Shown here in pieces: positions 1 through 11,000 of a DNA stretch of 64,000 nt. Under the pieces are notes generated by a model. It saw only the letters and a program-made list of their open reading frames with translations, was not told the DNA's origin and ran no database searches. Both the position numbers and the translations under genes were made by a program. The stretch is taken from positions 3,661,185 to 3,725,184 of the forward strand of contig CP099848.1 of assembly GCA_030062745.1 (NCBI GenBank). The letters are read 5' to 3'. Source of the DNA: Capitulum mitella. Taxonomy: Eukaryota; Arthropoda; Thecostraca; Pollicipedomorpha; Pollicipedidae. Numbering within the stretch: the stretch's first letter is position 1; every line of letters begins with the position of its first letter.

Positions 1-3000
1 GGCCCTACTGGCTGGAGCGAAGTCGTCTGGCGCGAGTCGCTGCAGCAGGGGCTGTCGGCTAGTGGCTGTGGAAACTCTAGCTGACGCGTACTCCAGCTCG
101 CCAGCTGACTCAGTCTCTTTCAAGTTGTCAAATCTTGTGCGAAGTCTGCAGGCATGTCAAATGCTGACAAAATTACTGACAGTGTCCCCTTTCCCGGTCC
201 AAGACTGCCGCTGACGCGCCGACCGAGGGAGGGTTGTTTTTTCACTGGCCCGTCTGGTCTGGTCCCCAGTTGTCGTTCAAGAGTTTTGGGTCCGCGGATC
301 TCGACGACTCCCTGGAGGTGCAAAAAACCCGGATCAACTCGTTCTCTGCCCCGGACTCGCCCTCCGTCAAAGATCTCGTTTTTAGATTTGAAGATCCAGT
401 GAGTGCATTCATTGTCTCCTATGACCATGTTTAATCCCACTATCACCACTCTTCATGAAACGAACGAAAAGGGAATGTTTCGCCCCAAAACGTGTTTTGA
501 ACTAAGGTAGCAAAGTTGTAGCTGGCAGACGTAGTAAGCAACCTGTGGCGATGTCGAAACCTTACATTCGCGATGACTCAAAACGATTCCCATGGTTCTT
601 CCCGTGCCCTTTTTGGCTTTGTTCTGTTTAAAGTTGCTGCGTCGTGGGCGGGCGCAGGACAAAAAATGTTCGTTCGTTAGTCCGCCGTGTCCCGTATTGC
701 GTCACATTAGTGGATGGCTACCTCATATAGTTTTAATAATTACATTTTCCGGAACAGCTAGACGTTATTCGGAAAAATGAGCACGAACACAACGTTGTTT
801 TTTCAGACCAACAAGTTGACTGATGAAAAGTTGGGCAGGGTGAAACATACCCTTTGAATCTTCCCGTCTTATTACTGGAGAAGGGACCAATCTCGTTTTA
901 AGACAGTTTCCGTTCAGTATTGGCAGTGGTGATATTCTCATACATTTTCTCTGTTTTAAAGCATAAGTTTCCCGATCTTGGTGCTGTGCGAAAAGAGTTA
1001 GATCCACGCATATCCAACTGGCTGAGCACCTCCTTCCTGCATTAGACCAGACCACACCAGACCGGACCAGACCAGACCAGACTAGGGCGACGCTGCCATG
1101 GCTTTCCGAGCAGCTAGTCGTTCAGAGCGGCACGTATCCGGACTTTGTTCGCAGGCCGCACCTCCCCTTACCGAGTCCGCCAATGGGCCGCACCTCCCCT
1201 TACCGAGTCCGCCAATGGGCCGCACCTCCCCTTACCGAGTCCGCCAATGGGCCGCACCTCCCCTTACCGAGTCCGCCAATGGGCCGCACCTCCCTGTGCT
1301 GCTTCTGTTCACAGCCGGACGATATCGGGCGTCCGGTCAGCACGGGCCGGCCGGTCGCTCCACCTCCCTCCCCCCCTTACCCCTGGAGCCCTGCCGGTGG
1401 CGTGCCGTGCCTGAACTGACGGCCGTTCGTGCCCACAGGCTGCGACGCCGCCCCGCCAGGACGCCGCCGCCGGCGACAAGTGATCGCCCTAGGCGGCCGG
1501 CGATTGAGCAGGCGGCGGCGGCCCGTTTTAACCCGACTGGAGCCCGCCAGGCCCGGCTGCGTCGTCCGGGGGCGTGGCTCGGCCGGAGGAGGTCGGAAAC
1601 AGCATGGCGCAGGCAGCCACGGACCGCGTGTGGCGAGATTCGTGTGCTGCGCTGACGGGATGAAGCGAACGCAAGTCGTGTGAGGCGTGTGGGCTGCGCG
1701 TGCAGAAGAATGTTTTAAAGGACCTTGGCTGTCTCAGTCGGTTTGCTGCGGTATTGTAAATTGACGTAGCTTTGGCAGGACATTGGTGATTATTTCACTT
1801 CTTGCGATCGTTGCCTAATAAACTGGAGGAAAATCGCTTTGTCACCAGTTGGTGACGTCCAGAAGTTTCTAAAGGCCCTGCCGATGAATGACACTGATCT
1901 GGGAATGGACTTGCTGGCCTTGGCCTCATGCCTCTTCCAAGAAATGTGGTAGTAGTCTTCGCTCGTGTCAGAGGCGTAGCCATAGAAGCATGTCCCTCTC
2001 ACTGGGCCGGAAATTTGACGCTTTTTAAGCACTAAAAATGCGAAATAGTCAGCAACTTCAAATACTGTCCAAAATCCGGTGAGTTCTCAGTTTCGAGGAG
2101 AGTGGGGTTAGTCCCGACACCCTCCTTCGCGAAATCCTGGCCCACTTCCCTGCGAAGCGTTTTTGTTTACTTTATTTCCCAATGCTTTCTACTGGTCAAC
2201 GCACCTGTGCTAACATCGGTTATCATTTGGCTACGAAATATTCATCCTGCAACGCGTTTTCGTTCATTGTCGCGGCAGTCTGAAGACCGACCATTTTTCA
2301 AGCTAGACACCGTTCGCCCGACTGTCAAGCGACCTCCCGCCCGAACTATAAATGTGCCGTGGCCCCCGAACACCAGTCTGTCTCCTGGCTGCCTCTGAGT
2401 ACAATTACCACGGCGGTTTTGACAGTCATTGCGAGAGCACCTATTATCACGCAGACACGACGGTCTTCTGCGGAACGGCTATTTGCAATGCCAACGCCGC
2501 CTTTTTGTGAGAGGGAGTGAACGGAAAGATTTGGCAGGAAAGGCACGTCCCGGCGCTCCCCAGAGTGCTGGATTCACCTATTGCCGCAAGCTCTGAGGCC
2601 GTGTTAGACTGGCGACGCTTTGCAATATAACTTTGGCTTAGTTGATCGTAATGTACGGACAGTTTTACTGGCGCACGGCACGGTCGCCGCACTAGGGATT
2701 ACATCATCGTTTTTGGTCGTACATTGGCTTCTTATTCCAGCGCAAGTCCTTTGTCTTGCATGCGAGCTGCAGCACAAACGCAGCGCTATCTGTTCGAATT
2801 TCACGAAAATTCTGGAGTATCTGCGCAAACAAACAATTTTGCGTCAGTGGGGGGCCCTTTCCACGACTGTCTCGCTTGACTCAGCGTCTTTCTCTCCGCG
2901 ACTCTGAGTCGGAGCCCGGTATGCCTCCGTGCCGTCATAACGGGGGGCTGGAGTCAGCTGGGCTGGCGATGGCTCCGCTGACTGTACGCGGTCCCGGAGG

Positions 3001-5039
3001 CACATCCGGTGTCAGCTGTCAACAGGAATCGCGGCCCGGCTGCCCGCCCACCACCATTTTTGTAGCCGGACTCTCGCGTTAGGGTCACAGAGCATACAGT
3101 AAAAAGTAATAATACACCCCGAATTTGCCCTGCACGGAAAGAGGTTCCTTTGACATCGTAGTCGGAAGAAGCTCCCCTTTCGTGAGATGTTCGAGTCGTT
3201 TTCCCTTGCGAAGCTGTCCAAGCTCCTCTCCAGCGAAGCTCTCCCCGCAACCGTGGCTCCATTTCGCTGACGGACAGGCGTATGCATATGGAAACTTTAT
3301 GAGGAGAATATAGGTTGTGATTTGTTTTTTGCCGTAAATGAGGACTTCCCGCTGAAAGCCCTCGGTCGCAGTGCATCGCATTTCCACTCTGTTCTGGTTT
3401 AGATGCTAGCTGAAAACACAATCTCTGGAAAATACTGAATCTCGTTTCTTTCACCCATTTTCAGTTCCGTATCGGCTTGTGGGCCATGCCAACGGGAGAC
3501 CGACTGGCACCGAAGTCAATAAAAATTAGGCGTGCCGTCCGCTCTTCGTCCGTGTTTCTACCGGATTCTTGACAGACGTCTCACCATGCGAGCTACAGGG
3601 CGTACCTCGAGGCATCTCACCAAGCTGAGCTCGTCACACGTCCGTCCCATGTTGCGCCACAGGCCATGACGCGGCAGTGACGGGCCGGAGGGGGTGGAAC
3701 AGGGGCGGAGCTTCGGCGGGGCTGCAGGTGCCGCAGCTTCAGTCCGAGCTCTCTCTGCCGACGGACGGGGGCCGCCGCGTCTCAGGTCAGAGCACAAACC
3801 GCTGGAGTCGCACGGAACAGGTGAGCCCATTCCTACTTCGTACACTTCACCGATCTGCGCTTCGCTGGACAAGGTCGACCACAGCTGCTGGATGACGTCA
3901 CGCTCCAGGTTTACGGTCCGTTGCTGTCCCCAGCATAGTTGAAGGAATGCAAGGAGCCTTACACGCTCGGAAGTACGGCGGCTTGAGGTGATACCGAGAC
4001 GATCAACAGGAGTCATGAAGGTGTGTTGTTTCTGAAACAGCGTGATGGTGTAGTGAGCGGTGAGACGTCGTCAATGCCACTTCGTTGGATAACAAATGCT
4101 AATGAAGAGGCATGTATGTAAATTCGTCCGCAAAATCAGCTGATGGGTGAAGGAATATCTGTTCAGCGAAATCTGTGTATAAAGAGCAAATCCGTTAATT
4201 TAATTAATGCTGGGTTTTCAATCTAATTACATGCTAGATTTCAGCATGCTAAAAATCTACAGAGATTTCTGGTCCGAACGGCCTGTTTCATCACCGATTG
4301 AAACCATGGATGATTTAAAGGACTGCCGTGTCATTCACGTCAACCTCAGGGACACTGAGGGTATCGTGCGAGGATGGAATGGAACTATGATAATTCAGAT
4401 GATGTGTGTGAGGGCTCGGATCAAGGCCGCCTCAGCTGCAGATGAACGGCCTCAGAGTGCGGGTGTAAACGGGGAATGGGGCAGGAGCTTAGGAACATCA
4501 AGAAAAGTGTGGGGGAGGGGGCAAAGGCTTTTTTGCATAAAGCAAGTATTAAATTTCCCAGAAAGTGGGGTCATGGTTCCCCCTCGTTCCCACGCCCATG
4601 AAATGGGTGATCATATCATCTTATCTTGCCGTATCATTTTGGAGATTAAATGTGATAAAGACGAAACTCAAAACGATGATCGTTTACATTGCTTACTGGA
4701 ACGAGCTGGAAATACTGACCTGTAAGCGTAAGGCTTCAGTGCAAGACTGCATGTCAGTCCAGACGATTTCACTGCGTAGTTTGATGTACCAATGAAATGA
4801 ATTATTTTTAACGAAACGTTATCGGCCATTTGCCTATCTTTCTAAGCCACCTGCGTGTTCGCGGACGGATCCGCGAGTTAGGCGAAGGCTGGGTCTAGCC
4901 TTCTTGGATCGAGCCACGTCAAGTTTTAGCGTGCTGGTAAATCCGCATCACAGGGAATGTACTCACAAGCATGTTGGTAACACTGTAATGCGCACGCCCA
5001 CAGGTCTCGGATCAGATTGCGGCCGGGTGGTCGACAGGC
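1..5039. other. Region with no recognised gene
   Basis: I see no conserved protein, RNA gene or complete transposon here. Short open frames occur on both strands but have no recognisable motifs, no signal peptide and no convincing chain of splice sites. A 32-bp tandem repeat lies at 1156-1294. The right end may include the promoter and 5' UTR of the TINAG-like gene that starts at 5040; no clear TATA box could be assigned. Confidence 0.6.
1156..1294. repeat. 32-bp tandem repeat, about 4.3 copies
   Basis: Units begin at 1156, 1188, 1220 and 1252, followed by a partial unit at 1284. The copies are essentially identical and each starts CCGCACCTCC and ends CCAATGGG. Because 32 is not a multiple of three, the array is open in several frames, which explains the apparent repetitive peptides; I do not regard it as coding. 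The near identity suggests recent expansion. Confidence 0.9.
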
Positions 5040-8000
5040 ATGTTGCTTGCAGCGGTCATGCTGCTGGCCTGCGGGTCAGTCGAAGGCCAAAACAGACCCG
5101 ATTATTCAGACCTGCCGGGGCCATACTGTGAGAAGAGGCCTGACTCAGGTGGGACCCGAAATATCCGATCGCTGATCCGGATCCGATGCCTTTTTGATGG
5201 CTCTGCGAGATTTTATAGCTGACGCCGTCATCGCTTTACTGGGCTGCAAAACCAACTGAGTCGGAAAAGGTTAATTGAAGAATCATCATAAAACATTAAA
5301 GTTGTCGTCAAAGAACGCCTCTGGATCACAGACGTCAGGCGCCTCCGTGTACTTCATTCACTTGCCAAACTATGAGGGTGGTCCGTATGTGGTGTTCTTT
5401 ATGATAGGCATCGCGGTCTGTGCGTTTAATTGTGAAAATTGTTCAGGGGAACAAATGCTCTGAGAATGGCAAGATGGATAAATGGGACTGTCTGACCAAA
5501 ATGGGGTTGAGCGACGGTGGAACCTTTGCTCACTCTCATGGAGTCGCCCCGTCTGGGGAGCCCCTCCTCTGATTTCATCCCCGTCCTTCAGGCCAGAGTC
5601 TTGCTGTTGCCAGGATCGCGTGCCAGTTAAACTCTGTCCTAAGCCCATTTGCATTCCGAGAAATCCCTTTCCTGTCCGAAAGTCTCAGTCACGTCTCCGT
5701 GGCGCCTGTCACTTTCAGTACTTTGGGCTGCTAGAGGAGAAATGCGGCCGGTTTTATGTATGAACAAGGCCATGCCGCTGGTCTCTCTTCTGTGAGGGCA
5801 AAACAGGACATCCGCCGACCAGTGCGCTGTTCGGATCGACTGACGCTGATGTTCTGTCCTGACATCAGCACTGCTGTCCTGCGGTCAGAGCGGTGCTGGT
5901 GACCTGTCCTGCAGTCAGAGCGGTGCTGGTGACCTGTCCCTTCTGCGGCCAGAGCGGTGCTGATGACTTGTCCTCCTGCAGTCAGAGCGGTGCTGGTGAC
6001 CTGTCCCCTCTGCGGCCAGAGCGGTGCTGGTGATCTGCCCCCTCTACGGCCAGAGCGGTGCTGGTGACTTGTCCTCCTGCAGTCAGAGCAGTGCTGGTGA
6101 CCTGTCCCCTCTGCGGTCAGAGCGGTGCTGTTGACCTGTCCTGCGGTCAGAGCGGTACTAACCTGTCCTGCGGTCAGAGCGGTGCTGTTGACCTGTCCTG
6201 CGGTCAGAGCGGTGCTGATGACCTGTCCTGCGGTCAGAGCGGTGCTGTTGACCTGCCCTGCGGTCAGAGCGGTGCTGATGATCTGTCCTGCGGTCAGAGC
6301 GGTGCTGTTGACCTGCCCTGCGGTCAGAGCGGTGCTGATGATCTGTCCTGCGGTCAGAGCGGTGCTGATGACCTGTCCTGCGGTCAGAGCGGTGCTGTTG
6401 ACCTGCCCTGCGGTCAGAGCGGTGCTGATGATCTGTCCTGCGGTCAGAGCGGTGCTGATGACCTGTCCTGCGGTCAGAGCGGTGCTGTTGACCTGCCCTG
6501 CGGTCAGAGCGGTGCTGTTGACCTGCCCTGCGGTCAGAGCGGTGCTGTTCAGGCCGGACAGACGAGTGCAGCGTCAGCATCCTGGGCACGCTGTGCTACT
6601 GTGACGCGTTCTGCGACCGCGGGCTCAGCGGGGACTGCTGCCCGGACTTCTTCGCCGTCTGCCTGGGGGAGATCGCCAATCCAGTGCACGGTACGCGCGG
6701 CGCTTACGGTGCACGCAGCCGCAGAGTGCACACAGTGCACACAGTGTGTGTCCTTGCGTGTGACTGGGGTTTTAGGGCGCTTCGACTGCCGGGCCATACG
6801 GTGTCCGCTACAGCACGCACAGTAGGGACAGTGACCCACAGCATGCACAGCACGACGGCCGCCGGGCGTGGCAGGGATTGAATGCGCGTCAGCTGACCAG
6901 CAGTGTTGCCACTGAATCCAGCCCGACCGTTGTGGCTGGAACATGGCTATGGGATGATGATGATGATTTTATGTCCGCGTTTCAAGCGTCTTCATACTGA
7001 TGCTGCTGGTGTTTATAATGAACATGCGGAAACACAAATCAAGCTATGTCCGTGAACGTAAAGCGCAATATGTCAACGCGGTTGGGAGCTGTCCATTGAC
7101 CGTTTCCTTATTTCAGTCTGTTCGCATAATGGCCGAAATCTCGCACACGGCGAATCGTTCATGGATAATTGCAACAAATGGTGAGCACAGCAGCATCGTT
7201 TTCGTATAACGAAGGTAGATCAGGACATGACTGTGCCGAGCGCAATTTGGCATTTGTTTGCTGAATTGGACCAAACACTTAAATGTCGCAGGAGACGTAT
7301 CCTGTTTATTGATGTAGTCGTATCTTCTTTGCTAACGATCTCCAGAAACCCATGCCTCCATGTTGGTCAATGCACAGATTGGTCAATGATTTTAACTGCT
7401 AACAACAAGGGTTTTAACTGCCCAGAAGTCGTATCTTGTAAGATAGTTTTCGTCGCCTAGTGTGCAAAAGACACAACTCGCTATCAAAGTGTGCGAAAGA
7501 TCACGCGAAGCTTTAGAGACTGCCTCTTGAACGGCCAAACTGACTACGCCTTCGGTAGTCGATTCCACCTCTGGCACTGTGAAACGTCCTGAGGGCTCCC
7601 AATAATCTGACGCGCCGAGTCCGGCAGCGCAGAGCCCGGGCGGCCGCCGTCTCCACGGCGGCCTGTGACGTCATCGCTGTGCTCTGGCCGGCGGTAGCAC
7701 GTGCTCCTGTGCGGCGGAGCGGGCGGCGGTCAGCTGTGAGGAGCACACATGCCTGGTGCGGCCCGAGCTGATCGAGGCCGTGAACGGGCGGGCGTCCGAA
7801 CTCGGCTGGACGGCGTCCAACTACACCAAGTTTTGGGGCAGGAGGCTGGAGGAGGGCATGCGGCTGCTGCTGGGGACTCGCCGCCCGGGACAGCAGGTAC
7901 GGCGCCCGTCACCCCGGAGACCAGGTGTGTACAGGTGTGTGTACGGTACCCGTCGCCCGAGGAGATTAGGCACAGCGACCGTCACCCAGGAGATCATGTA

Positions 8001-11000
8001 CAGCGCCCATTACCCGTGGGATCAGATACAGTATCCGCCATCTGGGAGATGCCGTAGATCTCCCGCCATCTAGAAAACCAGGCACTGAGCTTCGGTCTGA
8101 ACAGAGCAGTGCACGTTATACCCTCAAAAGCGACCTTTCCCTTTTGCGATGAAAGGAGACTGCATCACATCGTGACCAGCGAAGTCGGCGCCTGGCTAAT
8201 GGCACTGACCAGACCCCTGCTCCGGCCGAGCCTCCAGACCCCGTGTCAGGCTGCGTCCGCCCTCCTGACCGGCCGCCCGCGCCCGGCAGGTGTTCCGCAC
8301 GCAGCCCGTGTCGAAGGTGGTGCACGCGGCGGCGCTGCCGTCCGCGTTCGACGCCCGCGCGCGCTGGCCCGGCCTGGTGGGCGGCGTGCAGGACCAGGGC
8401 TGGTGCGGCGCCTCCTGGGCCGTGGCCACGGCCGCCGCCGCCGCGGACCAGCTGTCCGTGCACGGCCGGCGCCGGGTCAGCGTCAGCGCGCAGAACATCG
8501 TCGACTGCGCGCCGGCGGACGGCCAGGACGGCTGCCGCGGCGGCGAGCTCGACAGGGCCTGGAGCTTCCTGCGTCTCAGACGGTGGGTGTCGCCAGTCTC
8601 GCGGCCGGCAGAGGTGTCGCCAGGACAAGTCTCAGACGGTGGATGCCACTGTAACGTTGGAGCAGGCAGTAAACGTTGACGTTTAATTTTGCATGACATT
8701 TACCGGCTCTACTAGACCTACGCTTTCCTCCCAAAACGTTTCTTAATTGGCCTCGTATAACTGACATGATTATGAACCTTATTTCTTCTAGCAGAGGCTT
8801 GGTTTTACTCATCAAAATTATCTGTCAACACTGGGTTACAATCTGAATAGATGATGTTACTCAGTGCTTCTAACATAGTGGGCACAATGTAAATGGATAA
8901 CTTTGACGTGTAACATTAAGCTTCTCCTGACATAAAGAAAGCTATTTGTTTCCATAATCATGCCAAAGGCCCGGCAGCCGATAAAGACCACTTTTGGCCC
9001 AACTGGGTTACAAATAACTGCATCTTTTTATGAACGTCCTTTATTGCGGGGGCCGAAATCCCGGAGTGTTCCGGGCAAACGTCGCCCCCGGGCGACCCTC
9101 TATGGCCACACAGGGAGATCGGCATTGCAACGGCGTGCTGAGCCGAGCCGGCTGCCTCTGTCCAGGGTGAGCTCCAGCCAGTGCTACCCGTACCGGTCGG
9201 GCGTGACCGGCGTGGCGGGCCGCTGTCTGACGCCGGCCGGTCCCGGCCGCTCGGTCCAGCTCGACTGCCAGAACGGCAGCCGCGTCAGCGTCGGCTGGCA
9301 CCAGCTGTACGGCATGCAGCCGCCCTTCCGCGTCGCCAGCGACGAGGCCAGCATCCGGCACGAGATCCTGACCAACGGGCCGGTCCAGGGTGAGTCCACG
9401 CCCAGCCAGGTCCGATCACCGGGCTTGCAGAGTCCAGACATAGGTTCAGAGGCACCCGCCTGATAACTGGCTAGTGCCAGGGCAAGGCCGAGGTCTTCGT
9501 ACTGATTTAGGATCAGCGTGGATCACTGTTAACTGATACTGCAGTATGATAACGTTACGAGCCGCCTCAAAGTCAGCGCAGGTATCTCAAGAGGGAGGCT
9601 GGGTAAGAAATTTTATGAGCTATTGACTGCCATGATTTGGTTTGGTTGAGGACGAAGCCCCTACGATCAGTTTTGATCGTTTCGGAGCTATGAGTTGCAG
9701 GAGAAGGGTTTGAATGACACATTAAACTTGCCAAAAGGAGGGGTTTTGAGGACAAGGACTGGGGTTAAGGAGGATGAGAGGTCAGATGTGACAGCCATGA
9801 GATCGTGGAGCTTCGGTCCGCTAGTTTTGAGGTATTGTGCGAAGTGGTCTCAATCCGGTTAGGCAGTGGGCTTACCACAGGAGAGGCACCCTATCGACAC
9901 AGCCTGATATTGGGTTTTCGCCCACTGAACTGACGCCGTCTGGCAGTCCGCCCTTGATCGTCACCCGTCCTCTTGACCCTCAGTCCGTCTTCGGTCCTTG
10001 GTCCGCCCTTGGTCGCCCTTTGCCCTGTCGTCCCTTTGCACGTCGTCCGCCCTTGGCCCGTTGTCAAAGTGCGGACGACAGTCCGCCCTTTGACAGTCCT
10101 CCCTTGGTCCAACTACAGTCCTCTCTTGGCCCGACGACAGTCCTCCCTTGGTCCGGCTGTCGGCACGTCCGAGATCGGGTCCTCGTTCGCCGTCGGTCAG
10201 CACCAATGCTGCAGCTGTCGGACGCCCGCCGTCAGCTGTCAGCGACAGAGCCGGCAACACGACACGCCGCCGGAGGTTGGCGGCGGTCCGGCGCCCCCCC
10301 CCCCCCACTCCGGCATTCCATGTCGCGTGACAATGCATGCAATCCGGCTGTCTAGAGCGAAACGCCATGAGACTGCACGGCACTGCACGTGTCAGAGCGC
10401 GGACAAATGCCCCTCTGCAGTAATGCTGGGGAGACGGCCACCCGCAGCTGCGTACATGGTGAACTGTAATGCACACCTCCAAACGCCGATCTGGCACGCG
10501 GGTAAGGCAGTACCACTTCGGCAACCTGCATGCGGAGGTGCAGATAGAAAGAGGTGAGACGGTGTGCCTTTCCGTTACTGACAGTATGGCGAAGTTTCAA
10601 ACCACTCAGTAAGGCCGGCGGAGCGCATGACCGCGGTACTGATGCCAGATTAGCTTTTACCGTTGGTAAAATATTATTGCTGCGGTTGGTCAGGACAAAT
10701 CTAATTCGCCGACAAGTTTACGGCGTTTTCGTTTCTGCTACTGTCCGTGTTCGAGCCGACCTACTTCCTGATCTTTTTAAGCAGAAACTTCAGTTTCTGT
10801 TTTAACCCGCGCAGTGGAAGGAGGGTTTCGCGCTATCGCGCACTTGAAGGGGGGTCCAAAAGGATCCCTTCTATCTCAAAAACGGAAAAAGCTAGAGACA
10901 TGGAATTTTGTGGACGGGGTAGGGCTGTAACGATTTACATTATGTGCAATTTTCAATGGCTCTAGGTCAATATCTTTACGGTCAAATGGGGTCGAAAAGG

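Noticed and set aside
1098..1655. Long plus-strand open frame with repeated peptide
   Set aside because: Created by the 32-bp tandem repeat; no family motif and no sensible splice partner.
3012..3454. 166-codon minus-strand open frame
   Set aside because: No recognisable domain, and composition does not differ from other chance frames in the region.
5874..6549. Regular 30-bp array resembling a CRISPR array
   Set aside because: Units are head-to-tail with no unique spacers, and the setting is an intron of an animal gene.
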